Of a stretch of 64,000 nucleotides of DNA, positions 27,847 to 37,805 are shown in pieces (within the stretch, counting starts at the first letter, position 1; each line of letters begins with the position of its first letter). The position numbers were made by a program, and so were the translations under genes. Below the pieces are notes generated by a model. It was not told where the DNA came from, ran no database searches, and saw nothing but the letters and a program-made list of their open reading frames with translations. Source of the DNA: Nageia nagi (taxonomy: Eukaryota; Pinophyta). The DNA is taken from assembly GCA_050084985.1 (NCBI GenBank), contig JBITNC010000001.1:112344001-112408000 (forward strand), in the 5' to 3' direction.

Positions 27847-29984
27847 TGTTGTTCTTCGAGTGACACTGAGAGGGGGGGGGGTGAATCAGTGTATATAAAA
27901 ATTATCACTATCCAATCTTCTTTAATAATGACAAATTAAAAGCTAGAGAAAATGAGCAAGCACACCAGTACATCACACAACACCAGATGTAACGAGGTTC
28001 ACCAGTTTGGCTACATCCCCGAAAATGACTGCTTGGACACCAATCCAAATCCAGCCATTAAAGAAAGCTTACAGATTCACAGCACCAACTGTGAAGGGTA
28101 GCACCAACTACCACTTTGAGAATAGCAGCACCTACTGCTTGGAGCACCAACTCCAGCTCTCAAATCCACTCCAGCTCTCAAATCCACAGCACCAACTGTG
28201 AAGGGTAGCACCAACTACCACTTTAGAATTAGCAGCACCAACTGCTTGGAGCACCAACTCCAGCTATCAAGCACCAACTTGATAGAACATTCAAATGGAG
28301 AAAAGATTCTGTTCTAGAAGACCCTCAATGGTCTAGCTCTAATGCTCACTTCATACACTTCGGATATTTCACTTTACACACAGCACTTGCTTTCACTCAC
28401 TTCTCTGCTCACCACATTCGTGCGATTACCTGCATTTTCATGCTTTACTTTTCGCACTTCTTTTCACACACTCTGCACACACTTCGCACACACTTCACTC
28501 CCTTCTCTTCTCATCACATACTCCACACACACTTTGCCTCAATTCACCCTTTTCATCCCACACCTTTTACACCTAGAAACCAACTCTTATATCTGCATGT
28601 CCCACTACTTGCTTCACTTATTCCTTTAGCTGTAAACTCTCAGCTACTACACTCTCCTCGAGCTGTGTACTCATTACTCCCTGTCTCCTCGAGCTGTGCA
28701 ATCTCAACTGCCGCTTTTCTCGAGCTGTGCACTCATAACTTCCTTTCTCCTCGAACTGTGCAATCATAACTTGCATTGTCCTCCAGCTGTGCAATCACAG
28801 CTACTTCTCTCCTCGAGTTGTGCACTCATTACTTCTTGCCATGTCCACACTGTTCACACTGCAGCTCTCTGCTCCTTTTCTTACATCCGTTTTTCACATT
28901 ATTCCTGTACTTAACCGTTACGCATCAATAACACTCCAGGAAACTGTTCCTACCATTATACGTTATCAACAGAATCCTTGTTTGTAACTGACGAACACTT
29001 TCATTTCTCAAACAGAGTTGTTTAGACAGGTATACTTCTTTCTCCATGGATTTCAGCTAATTCCGGACTCTTTTATTCTTCATTATGGTATTTCTTACGA
29101 TTCCGGACTCTTCTCTCCTTCATAATGGTATTTCTGATTATTCCGGACTCTTTCCTAGCTTACCGGATGTTTTCTGTATACATCGTGATGTCATCATCCT
29201 CCGGACTCCGGAAATAGAGTATAACGCTTTTCGCATGACGTCATCATTTCTGGACTTTTATCTTCAGACGTGTATCTCCGGATTTTTATCTCCGGACGTT
29301 TATCTCCGGATCTTTGAACACTTGCACCATGATGTCATCACTTCCGGACTCCGGAAACAGAGTATAACTCTTTCCTTATGATGTCATCATTTCCGGACTT
29401 TTATCTTCAGACGTGTATCTCCGGATTTTTATCTCCGGACGTTTATCTCCGGATCTTGACCTCCGGACTTTTGTCTCCGGACCTTTATCTCCGGACCTTT
29501 ATCTCCGGACCTTTGAACACTTGCACCATGATGTCATCACTTCCGGACTCCGGAAACAGAGTATAACTCTTTCCTTATGATGTCATCATTTCCGGACTTT
29601 TACCTCCGGACTCTTTTATCACTCTTTGCTGACCTCATTTCTTCCGGACGCCGGTTGTATTCACAAATGTGAGCATCGTTCTCCTGGTGACGTCATCTTT
29701 TGCTTCCGGAATGTTTTACTCTCTTGGCTCCGGCTCTTTGATCGCTCCTTGCTGACCTCATCACTTCTGGACTCCGGTTTTGAGTGAAAGCTCGAAATCG
29801 CTGACGTCATTTCTTCCGGAACTCGGTCAACCAATCACACTTCTCTTTCGGAACACAGTTAGACCTCCGGAACCCGATCAAACAGTCTCGCTTCACTTCC
29901 GGAACTTAGTTAATCCTCCGGAACCCGATCAATATCTTGTTGACAACAATTACAATCACACTTCTCAATCACACATACTCAACA
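27847..29984 (-). repeat. Copia 3' LTR (left copy)
   Basis: 2,138 bp, same sequence as 35,350-37,487 in all stretches compared (offset 7,503). It contains three internal tandem-repeat blocks: AGCACCAACT-type repeats (28,080-28,285), a CTCGAGCTGTGCACTCAT-type repeat of about 37 bp (28,655-28,835), and a TCCGGA / TGATGTCATCA block (29,060-29,915). In element orientation the last block lies in U3. Short open frames inside it are repeat by-products. Confidence 0.95.
29060..29915 (-). promoter_or_regulatory. U3 tandem-repeat block with TGACGTCA palindromes (3' LTR copy)
   Basis: The block has many TCTCCGGAC-type repeats, mixed with three perfect TGACGTCA palindromes (29,236-29,243; 29,688-29,695; 29,802-29,809) and several TGATGTCATCA variants (near 29,188, 29,332, 29,380, 29,529, 29,580). 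TGACGTCA is the classic core bound by plant TGA/bZIP factors. Position in U3 upstream of the expected transcription start suggests enhancer repeats, as known for Tnt1 and Tto1. The function is inferred. The same block lies at 36,563-37,418 in the 5' LTR. Confidence 0.55.
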
Positions 29985-29998
29985 ATCTCCCCCTTTGG
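29985..29998 (-). other. Polypurine tract of the copia element
   Basis: The minus strand reads CCAAAGGGGGAGAT immediately inside the 3' LTR, the expected plus-strand DNA primer. Three more G-rich purine runs of the same type follow at about 30,053-30,063, 30,092-30,099 and 30,173-30,181. Confidence 0.85.
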
Positions 29999-30204
29999 AA
30001 TTGTTGGCAACACCATTAACACCACTTGATCAGATACAAAATTCAGGACACTTCTCCCCCTTTGTCAACAATAACAAAGGGCATTTACAGACTCCCCCTG
30101 AGTCCATACACTACATTCTCAGGAAATTAGGAGTGAACATTGGATATAGAAAAGAAAAAAAAAAAAATAAGTACTCCCCCTGAGAAGGCGACGTTCAGAG
30201 CTAG

Positions 30205-32556
30205 CTAATACTTGGGCAAGACAGCAACTCCTAGCTTGGTTCGAAGATATTCGAAGACGTCATTGGACAAGGGCTTTGTAAAAATGTCGGCTACTTGCTC
30301 TGTGGTTGGGATAAAATCTAGCTGCACTTCTCCTTGCGCCACTTTTTCTTTGAGAAAGTGATATCTGATTGCAATATGCTTTGTGCGTGAGTGCATAACG
30401 GGATTTTTGGAAATATTGATTGCACTTTTGTTATCACACCGAATTATTATGGGCTCATTAATCTGTATACCAAAATCGTTGAGCATCTGCTTCATCCATA
30501 GAAGCTGTGTGCAGCAAGAAGTAGCTGCTATATACTCTGCTTCTGCTGTAGATAGGGATACAGAGTCTTGCTTTTTACTGTGCCAGCTGACAAGATTATT
30601 ACCCAAATAAAATGCTCCTCCGCTGGTGCTCTTCCTATCATCCGCGCATCCTGCCCAGTCTGCATCTGAAAAAGCAGTAAGTGTAAAGTTCTTTCCTCTG
30701 GGATACCATAAGCCATATTCTACTGTTCCTTTGAGGTATCTGAAAATTCTCTTTACTGCAGTAACATGGGTCTCTTTGGGATTTTCTTGAAATCGAGCAA
30801 CCATACATACAGCTTGAAGAATGTCTGGTCTAGTAGCTGTCAAATATAACAAACTTCCTATCATAGACCTGTACTGTGTTTGATCTACTGTTGGTGCTTT
30901 GTCATTCTTGCTTAATTTGCAGCCTGTTGTCATAGGAGTGCTCACAGGCTTACAGTCTTCCATAGTGAACTTCTTCAGCATCTCCTTAACATATTTGGTT
31001 TGAGAAATGAACATGCCATTCTTCAACTGATTGATTTGCAGGCCAAGAAAGAATGCAAGCTCACCTATCATGGACATTTCAAATTCTGTTTGCATGTTGT
31101 CAGCAAGATTTTTACACAGCTCATTCTTGCTTCCTCCAAAAATTATATCATCCACATAGACAACAACTATTAGCTGATTTCCTTTATCTGATTTAATGTA
31201 TAAATTGCTGTCTACCCTTCCTTTTCTAAAGCCCTGCTGCTGAAGGTATGCATCAAGTCTGGAGTACCATGCTCGGGGTGCCTGTTTCAAACCATACAGA
31301 GCCTTCTTTAGCTTGCATACCAGATTAGGATTCTCTCCCAATTGGAAACCATCTGGCTGTTCAACATAGACTTCTTCTTCAATTTTGCCATTTAGAAAGG
31401 CTGATTTTACATCCATTTGATACACTGTAAAGTTTTTATACACTGCAAAGGCTAAAAACATGCGAATGGCTTCTAATCTGGCCACTGGTGCAAAGGTTTC
31501 TTCAAAATCAATCCCTTCAACTTGAGCATATCCCTTGCAAACAAGTCTAGCTTTATTTCGAACCACTTTCCCTTCTTCATTTATCTTATTACGAAAGACC
31601 CACTTTGTGCCAATCACATTCTTGTTGGCTGGTCTGGGAACGAGTTCCCATGTTTCATTCTTTTCAATCTGAGTGAGTTCTTCCTCCATTGCTCTCATCC
31701 AGCTTTCATCTTGGCTGGCTTCTGAGACATTCTTGGGCTCTATGCTGGACAGGAGAGAGTAGGTGTGTGAGACCCCTCTGCGAGTTTGAATGCCTGTCTG
31801 AAACTCACCGATAATTTGTTCTTGTGGATGATCCTTGTGCCATCTCTTTGGTGGAGTTTTTGAATGTTCATCTTCTTCCGCCTCATTCTCTGAATCATTA
31901 TCTGGGTTACTTGGCGGATTTGAGTCTTCTGGTTTCTTTCCTTGTAATTGCTGTACGGCAGGCTTAGATTTGTTTTTCTTCTGCTTATCTTCTTCAATTG
32001 GATCTTGATAATCAGGAAGATTTTCATCATCATTTCTCTTAGGAAGATTTCTTTGCTCATCAACACGAACATCAGCACTATCAACAATTGTTTTTGTCCT
32101 TTTATTGTAGCACCTGTACGCTTTGCTCTTCGAAGAATAGCCAAGAAAGATACCTTCGTCTGATCTGTCCTCAAACTTTCCTAAGTTTTCTTCTGTTCTT
32201 TTGATGTAGCATTTACTGCCAAAGATCCTGAAATGCTTTACTGTAGCTCTTCTTCCAAACCATAATTCATATGGTGTTCTGTCCTCATGTGGTCGCATCA
32301 TACATCTATTTTGAATATGTACTGCAGTATGCACTGCTTCTTTCCAAAACTTATCAGCGACCTTGCTTTCTATCAACATGGTTCGAGCCATTTCTTGTAC
32401 AGTTCTATTTTTCCTTTCAACTACTCCATTTTGTTGTGGAGTTCTGGCTGCAGAGAATTGCCTTTTTATTCCATGTCGTATGCAAAACTCATTAAACTCA
32501 TCAGAGGTGAACTCACCTCCCCTGTCTGAGCGAAGACACTTAATTTTCCTTTCCAT
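30205..32556 (-). CDS. Copia pol fragment: integrase end, reverse transcriptase, RNase H
   Basis: An open stretch of 783 codons. It begins inside the integrase core: Ser-Asp-Arg-Gly-Gly-Glu-Phe near residues 10-16 and the catalytic Glu at 47 in Gln-Asn-Gly-Val-Val-Glu-Arg. A variable acidic linker follows (about 165-250). The reverse transcriptase has catalytic Asp in [10 protein letters not shown] (381-390) and the Tyr-Val-Asp-Asp box at 467-470. RNase H near the end has Ser-Asp-Ala-Asp-Trp-Ala-Gly and Ser-Thr-Ala-Glu-Ala-Glu-Tyr. It is complete to a normal terminus but severed from the rest of integrase by a frameshift in an A-run just upstream, so the first Met is not a true start. It would copy element RNA and integrate cDNA in cytoplasmic particles and the nucleus. 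Confidence 0.93.
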   Translation of the reverse strand: MERKIKCLRSDRGGEFTSDEFNEFCIRHGIKRQFSAARTPQQNGVVERKNRTVQEMARTMLIESKVADKFWKEAVHTAVHIQNRCMMRPHEDRTPYELWFGRRATVKHFRIFGSKCYIKRTEENLGKFEDRSDEGIFLGYSSKSKAYRCYNKRTKTIVDSADVRVDEQRNLPKRNDDENLPDYQDPIEEDKQKKNKSKPAVQQLQGKKPEDSNPPSNPDNDSENEAEEDEHSKTPPKRWHKDHPQEQIIGEFQTGIQTRRGVSHTYSLLSSIEPKNVSEASQDESWMRAMEEELTQIEKNETWELVPRPANKNVIGTKWVFRNKINEEGKVVRNKARLVCKGYAQVEGIDFEETFAPVARLEAIRMFLAFAVYKNFTVYQMDVKSAFLNGKIEEEVYVEQPDGFQLGENPNLVCKLKKALYGLKQAPRAWYSRLDAYLQQQGFRKGRVDSNLYIKSDKGNQLIVVVYVDDIIFGGSKNELCKNLADNMQTEFEMSMIGELAFFLGLQINQLKNGMFISQTKYVKEMLKKFTMEDCKPVSTPMTTGCKLSKNDKAPTVDQTQYRSMIGSLLYLTATRPDILQAVCMVARFQENPKETHVTAVKRIFRYLKGTVEYGLWYPRGKNFTLTAFSDADWAGCADDRKSTSGGAFYLGNNLVSWHSKKQDSVSLSTAEAEYIAATSCCTQLLWMKQMLNDFGIQINEPIIIRCDNKSAINISKNPVMHSRTKHIAIRYHFLKEKVAQGEVQLDFIPTTEQVADIFTKPLSNDVFEYLRTKLGVAVLPKY

Positions 32557-32564
32557 TTGATTTT

Positions 32565-33263
32565 CTACTTGGTTTTTTTAAATGCTTTGAACATTTCAAA
32601 AGCTTCAGATTTATGTTTCAAGAATTGCACCCAAGTCATTCTTGAATAATCATCAATGAATAGAATAAAATACTTATCTCCATTGAAGCTTTGTGTTCTC
32701 ATTGGTCCACATAAGTCAGTGTGAACAATCTCCAATGGTTTTCTTGTGTGATACTCTTTTACTTTGAACTTTGTCCGTGTTTGTTTTCCCTTTTGGCATG
32801 AATCACAGATATCATTTACTGGTGTGCTAATACGGGGCATATCTCTTACCGCTCTTTTGGAGCAAATATTCATCAAGTTTTTAAAACAGATGTGTCCCAA
32901 TCTCTTATGCCATAACCAATCATCACTCTCTTTGCCTAATAGACATGATCCTTCAGATACATCTGATAAGGTGTATAGATTCCCGCTGGTTCTTGTACCG
33001 ACTGCTATCAGTCTACCACTGTTTGCCCTTCGGATCTCACAACCATGGCTTTTGAAAATAACATCATGTCCTTTATCGCATATTTGACTGACGCTTAACA
33101 AGTTGTGCCTCAGTCCCACAACAAACAGTACTTCTTCAGATCTGATGTTGCCGTCATTTATTTTGACAGACCCTTTGCCAATAATTTGTGCGCCATCATT
33201 ATTTCCAAATCTAACTGACCCACCTTCATATTCTTGTAGTTTTTTGGAATTTCTTTTTGTCAC
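32565..33263 (-). CDS. Copia pol fragment: protease end and integrase N-half
   Basis: An open stretch of 232 codons continuing the protease fold (Leu-Leu-Ser-Val-Ser-Gln-Ile). Next come the integrase zinc-binding region (Trp-His-x-Arg-Leu-Gly-His, then Cys-Asp-Ser-Cys-Gln) and two catalytic Asp sites, His-Thr-Asp-Leu-Cys-Gly-Pro and Phe-Ile-Asp-Asp-Tyr-Ser-Arg. It overlaps the preceding fragment by 38 bp in another frame and ends at a stop after a run of seven A residues (minus strand), where the next fragment resumes in a different frame. Both breaks fall at A homopolymers. Confidence 0.9.
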   Translation of the reverse strand: MTKRNSKKLQEYEGGSVRFGNNDGAQIIGKGSVKINDGNIRSEEVLFVVGLRHNLLSVSQICDKGHDVIFKSHGCEIRRANSGRLIAVGTRTSGNLYTLSDVSEGSCLLGKESDDWLWHKRLGHICFKNLMNICSKRAVRDMPRISTPVNDICDSCQKGKQTRTKFKVKEYHTRKPLEIVHTDLCGPMRTQSFNGDKYFILFIDDYSRMTWVQFLKHKSEAFEMFKAFKKTK

Positions 33264-34053
33264 CTGTCATGTGACTTGAGCATCCGCTGTCTAATATCCA
33301 CGGGGAAGGTTTGTCTTGAGCTTTCAATGCAGTTTGAACAATTAAAGACTCTTTGTCCTTTTTGAGTTTCCCCTTTTCTTTCCAGACTTGTTTTACTTTT
33401 GTTTCAGCTCCTTGTTTCTTATTACACTTTTCTTCTTTCTGTGGAAGACCGCGCTGAACTTGTTTATTCTGTCTTACGAAAGGAAATTGTCTTCGTGAGA
33501 AGAACCTCATGCCATAGTCAACTTTGCAGAATCTGGCAATGTGTCCATATTTGCGACAGTTGTAACACTCAACAGGATACTCCATTAATGGACCGAATGC
33601 ATTCCTAGTAACAAAGGTCCTTGGTTTAATATTATATTTACATTCAGAAATTTTGTGCCCATATGCATTGCATTTGAAACAGTATCCATTGAAGGAATGG
33701 ATATAACTATTACGTTGATGAGTTCTTCTTTGTCCTGCATAGGGTCTTCTTCTGGACTGTACTTGAGTGAAGCCATCATTCTTCAGTTCTGGGCTACCTT
33801 CCCTTTTCTTGGCTTCTTTTGTGTTTTCCTCTTTTATGTTACTGGAAGATTGTCCTTGTTCATATCCCAGACCAGATTTATCCGAAAACATTCTTTGACT
33901 GTTGATGATTTCGCTAAGTTTGGTCGACCTTCCTTCTAGATATTCAAAGGAACTGATTTTCTTGGTTACTTCCTCCAGTTGTACACGTAGCCCAGTTATT
34001 TCTTCTTCGAGCTTACTACAATTCTTAACTTTCTCGAGAAGCTGTTCCTCCAA
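33226..34053 (-). CDS. Copia gag C-terminal part with two zinc knuckles, and protease active site
   Basis: An open stretch of 275 codons. A Glu/Lys-rich coiled-coil-like N-part (1-50) continues that of the previous fragment. Two CCHC knuckles follow (Cys125-x2-Cys128-x4-His133-x4-Cys138 and Cys163-x2-Cys166-x4-His171-x4-Cys176). The aspartic protease site Asp-Ser-Gly is at 255-257 in the copia pattern Trp-Ile-Leu-Asp-Ser-Gly-Cys-Ser-Ser-His-Met. The reading frame is shifted relative to the upstream gag fragment 8 bp away, and the open stretch starts on a TTG, so it is not an independent gene. Confidence 0.9.
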   Translation of the reverse strand: MEEQLLEKVKNCSKLEEEITGLRVQLEEVTKKISSFEYLEGRSTKLSEIINSQRMFSDKSGLGYEQGQSSSNIKEENTKEAKKREGSPELKNDGFTQVQSRRRPYAGQRRTHQRNSYIHSFNGYCFKCNAYGHKISECKYNIKPRTFVTRNAFGPLMEYPVECYNCRKYGHIARFCKVDYGMRFFSRRQFPFVRQNKQVQRGLPQKEEKCNKKQGAETKVKQVWKEKGKLKKDKESLIVQTALKAQDKPSPWILDSGCSSHMTGDKKKFQKTTRI

Positions 34054-34061
34054 ACTCTCAT

Positions 34062-35285
34062 TTATACCTCTTGGATTCTCTCGACTTCTATTTTTAGGTT
34101 TTCTACAGTAGTACTTGCATCATCACACCTTCTTGAGAGTATCTTATTTTTCTTCACTTCTTTATTCAATTCTTTCAATGCTGTCATTAGTTCTTCTTCA
34201 ATATCAATCTCAATTTCACAGTCATCTTCTTCATCTGTCTCTTCCTTCTTATGTTTTTGGTCACTTTGATTATTTACATTCAGTTTTTCTTCAAATGCCA
34301 TAAACAATGACTCATTATATTCCTTTTCTGATTCGTTACTAGAATCATCATTAGTGGAGTCTTCATTTCTAGATAAGAGGCTCTGTCTATTTGACTTTCT
34401 ATTTTGAGCCTGAGATTTCATCTTGCGACTTTTCTCAAAATACGATTCTTGATCATCTTTATCAGTTTTTCTATATGGACATTTTGAGATAAAGTGACCA
34501 ATACCACCACAATTAAAACATTTAAAAGGCAGCTTGCCTTTATACTTACCTTTTCCTCTTTTTAGCTTTCTAATGAAGTTTGCTTCTGCTTCATCCGATT
34601 GTTCCTCATCGTCAGAATCTTCTCTGGCGTTGTTACTGCTGCTGGTCTTAAACGCTGCTTCCTTTTCTGAATGTTTTGTTTTTCCAATCCTCATTTCATA
34701 AGCAGTTAGCGATCCATGCAATTCATCCATGCTAAAAGTTTTCAAATCTTTTGCTTCTTCAATAGCAGACACTTTTGAATCAAAACGAGAAGTGAGAGAT
34801 CGCAGTACCTTTTTCACGATGATATGATCTTCAATCTCTTCTCCAAGGCCTCTGATCGCATTAGTAATTTCATTTACTCTTAGCATGTAGGCTTCAATGG
34901 TTTCATCTTCATTCATCTTTAGACCTTCGAATTGAGCTCTATGTGTTTGAAGTTTTGCTTCCTTGACTTTGTCATCTCCCTCGTGAATGCTTTTCAATTT
35001 ACTCCATATTTCTTTAGCTGACTTGCATGCCATAACTTTTACCAGTTCGCTGTCCACAAGACCACACATTAGAGCGTTTCGTGCTTTGGCATCATATTCA
35101 AATGCCTTTCTTTCTGCTTCATCTGATGGACCAGTAGGAGGAGGAGTGTAACCCCTTTTAACGGCATCCCAAGTACCAAAACCCAATGCACTGAGATAAG
35201 TCTTCATCCGAATTTTCCAGAACCCATAATTGGTTCCATCAAAGAGTGGTGCCTTGTTAGATGAGAAACCTTCTCCGCTTGCCAT
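34062..35285 (-). CDS. Copia gag N-terminal part (capsid-like, one zinc knuckle)
   Basis: 407 codons beginning with a good Met just inside the primer site. The N-terminus Pro-Leu-Phe-Asp-Gly-Thr-Asn-Tyr-x-Phe-Trp and the following helical region are typical of plant copia Gag (UBN2/DUF4219-like), roughly residues 12-210. A CCHC knuckle (Cys256-x2-Cys259-x4-His264-x4-Cys269) binds RNA. The rest is acidic and coiled-coil-like. The frame ends at a stop at 34,062, and the Gag sequence continues in another frame at 34,053. Gag forms the virus-like particle that packages the RNA. Confidence 0.92.
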   Translation of the reverse strand: MASGEGFSSNKAPLFDGTNYGFWKIRMKTYLSALGFGTWDAVKRGYTPPPTGPSDEAERKAFEYDAKARNALMCGLVDSELVKVMACKSAKEIWSKLKSIHEGDDKVKEAKLQTHRAQFEGLKMNEDETIEAYMLRVNEITNAIRGLGEEIEDHIIVKKVLRSLTSRFDSKVSAIEEAKDLKTFSMDELHGSLTAYEMRIGKTKHSEKEAAFKTSSSNNAREDSDDEEQSDEAEANFIRKLKRGKGKYKGKLPFKCFNCGGIGHFISKCPYRKTDKDDQESYFEKSRKMKSQAQNRKSNRQSLLSRNEDSTNDDSSNESEKEYNESLFMAFEEKLNVNNQSDQKHKKEETDEEDDCEIEIDIEEELMTALKELNKEVKKNKILSRRCDDASTTVENLKIEVERIQEV

Positions 35286-35335
35286 AGTGTCACTGTCCGG
35301 ATCTCCTTAGCTGTTATAGCTTACTTAGGAACCTG

Positions 35336-35347
35336 GCTCTGATACCA
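35336..35347 (-). other. Primer-binding site, tRNA-Met(i)
   Basis: The minus strand reads TGGTATCAGAGC two bases inside the 5' LTR. This is the standard plant initiator-Met tRNA complement, and similarity continues into AGGTTCC. Confidence 0.95.
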
Positions 35348-35349
35348 AT

Positions 35350-37487
35350 TGTTGTTCTTCGAGTGACACTGAGAGGGGGGGGGGTGAATCAGTGTATATA
35401 AAAATTATCACTATCCAATCTTCTTTAATAATGACAAATTAAAAGCTAGAGAAAATGAGCAAGCACACCAGTACATCACACAACACCAGATGTAACGAGG
35501 TTCACCAGTTTGGCTACATCCCCGAAAATGACTGCTTGGACACCAATCCAAATCCAGCCATTAAAGAAAGCTTACAGATTCACAGCACCAACTGTGAAGG
35601 GTAGCACCAACTACCACTTTGAGAATAGCAGCACCTACTGCTTGGAGCACCAACTCCAGCTCTCAAATCCACTCCAGCTCTCAAATCCACAGCACCAACT
35701 GTGAAGGGTAGCACCAACTACCACTTTAGAATTAGCAGCACCAACTGCTTGGAGCACCAACTCCAGCTATCAAGCACCAACTTGATAGAACATTCAAATG
35801 GAGAAAAGATTCTGTTCTAGAAGACCCTCAATGGTCTAGCTCTAATGCTCACTTCATACACTTCGGATATTTCACTTTACACACAGCACTTGCTTTCACT
35901 CACTTCTCTGCTCACCACATTCGTGCGATTACCTGCATTTTCATGCTTTACTTTTCGCACTTCTTTTCACACACTCTGCACACACTTCGCACACACTTCA
36001 CTCCCTTCTCTTCTCATCACATACTCCACACACACTTTGCCTCAATTCACCCTTTTCATCCCACACCTTTTACACCTAGAAACCAACTCTTATATCTGCA
36101 TGTCCCACTACTTGCTTCACTTATTCCTTTAGCTGTAAACTCTCAGCTACTACACTCTCCTCGAGCTGTGTACTCATTACTCCCTGTCTCCTCGAGCTGT
36201 GCAATCTCAACTGCCGCTTTTCTCGAGCTGTGCACTCATAACTTCCTTTCTCCTCGAACTGTGCAATCATAACTTGCATTGTCCTCCAGCTGTGCAATCA
36301 CAGCTACTTCTCTCCTCGAGTTGTGCACTCATTACTTCTTGCCATGTCCACACTGTTCACACTGCAGCTCTCTGCTCCTTTTCTTACATCCGTTTTTCAC
36401 ATTATTCCTGTACTTAACCGTTACGCATCAATAACACTCCAGGAAACTGTTCCTACCATTATACGTTATCAACAGAATCCTTGTTTGTAACTGACGAACA
36501 CTTTCATTTCTCAAACAGAGTTGTTTAGACAGGTATACTTCTTTCTCCATGGATTTCAGCTAATTCCGGACTCTTTTATTCTTCATTATGGTATTTCTTA
36601 CGATTCCGGACTCTTCTCTCCTTCATAATGGTATTTCTGATTATTCCGGACTCTTTCCTAGCTTACCGGATGTTTTCTGTATACATCGTGATGTCATCAT
36701 CCTCCGGACTCCGGAAATAGAGTATAACGCTTTTCGCATGACGTCATCATTTCTGGACTTTTATCTTCAGACGTGTATCTCCGGATTTTTATCTCCGGAC
36801 GTTTATCTCCGGATCTTTGAACACTTGCACCATGATGTCATCACTTCCGGACTCCGGAAACAGAGTATAACTCTTTCCTTATGATGTCATCATTTCCGGA
36901 CTTTTATCTTCAGACGTGTATCTCCGGATTTTTATCTCCGGACGTTTATCTCCGGATCTTGACCTCCGGACTTTTGTCTCCGGACCTTTATCTCCGGACC
37001 TTTATCTCCGGACCTTTGAACACTTGCACCATGATGTCATCACTTCCGGACTCCGGAAACAGAGTATAACTCTTTCCTTATGATGTCATCATTTCCGGAC
37101 TTTTACCTCCGGACTCTTTTATCACTCTTTGCTGACCTCATTTCTTCCGGACGCCGGTTGTATTCACAAATGTGAGCATCGTTCTCCTGGTGACGTCATC
37201 TTTTGCTTCCGGAATGTTTTACTCTCTTGGCTCCGGCTCTTTGATCGCTCCTTGCTGACCTCATCACTTCTGGACTCCGGTTTTGAGTGAAAGCTCGAAA
37301 TCGCTGACGTCATTTCTTCCGGAACTCGGTCAACCAATCACACTTCTCTTTCGGAACACAGTTAGACCTCCGGAACCCGATCAAACAGTCTCGCTTCACT
37401 TCCGGAACTTAGTTAATCCTCCGGAACCCGATCAATATCTTGTTGACAACAATTACAATCACACTTCTCAATCACACATACTCAACA
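35350..37487 (-). repeat. Copia 5' LTR (right copy)
   Basis: 2,138 bp, apparently identical to 27,847-29,984. As the 5' LTR on the minus strand it should drive transcription leftward, away from the dioxygenase pseudogene. TGACGTCA palindromes are at 36,739-36,746, 37,191-37,198 and 37,305-37,312. No single TATA box could be chosen with confidence. Confidence 0.95.
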
Positions 37488-37492
37488 CATGA
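37488..37492. repeat. Target-site duplication CATGA, right copy
   Basis: Matches 27,842-27,846 and abuts the CAACA end of the right LTR. Confidence 0.93.
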
Positions 37493-37805
37493 AAAACTGA
37501 CTATGAGCACCTCCCTTACTCGATTGCTGTTGTATATCTAATTCAATATAAGAATAAATAAGTCAACACATTTAAGTGAGGCATAGCATGACAGCTTCAT
37601 CACAAACCTGTTGCCCTTGAAAGAAACAACTCAGTTGGAAAGATGATAGCCGAAGCTTTGATGAGCATGCATGTTGGCCCGCCCTAAAACCCTTAAAAAG
37701 AGAAGTCATCTTAAAAAAACACACCATTTCGTTTGTTATAATCGGAACTTATTAGGATGATATCCTAGACGATACATTTCATCTGCCTGCAAAATATCCT
37801 CCTCC
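37493..37805. other. Upstream flank of the 2-ODD pseudogene
   Basis: The last 35 or so bases resemble the 5' leader of the functional copies (tgcc-aaa-atcctc-tccATG). The part around 37,610-37,705 resembles about 24,960-25,070. The promoter repeats and G-box of the functional copies are not visible here. Confidence 0.45.

Larger units (their letters stand above)
27847..37487 (-). mobile_element. Complete Ty1/copia LTR retrotransposon
   Basis: The 9,641-bp element lies on the minus strand. It has two 2,138-bp LTRs bounded by TGTTG...CAACA, a 5-bp target duplication CATGA, a tRNA-Met primer site next to the right (5') LTR and a polypurine tract next to the left (3') LTR. Internal genes in element order are gag, protease, integrase, reverse transcriptase and RNase H. 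Integrase before reverse transcriptase defines copia. The LTRs have the same length and every stretch compared, including a G10 run, is identical, so insertion is recent. Gag-pol is nevertheless interrupted by three frameshifts (near 34,060, 33,240 and 32,573). The element sits about 320 bp upstream of a dioxygenase pseudogene. Confidence 0.95.

Noticed and set aside
28342-29566. Several open frames of 60-109 codons in the copia LTRs
   Set aside because: They consist of the internal tandem repeats, occur identically in both LTRs and have no domain.
29060-29915. CRISPR-like array of short repeats
   Set aside because: Repeat spacing is irregular, the units are imperfect, and the block lies inside a plant LTR.
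32550-32585. Programmed ribosomal frameshift in copia pol
   Set aside because: Copia pol is normally one frame here, the shift lies inside the integrase domain, and two further shifts exist. Decay or sequencing error is more likely.
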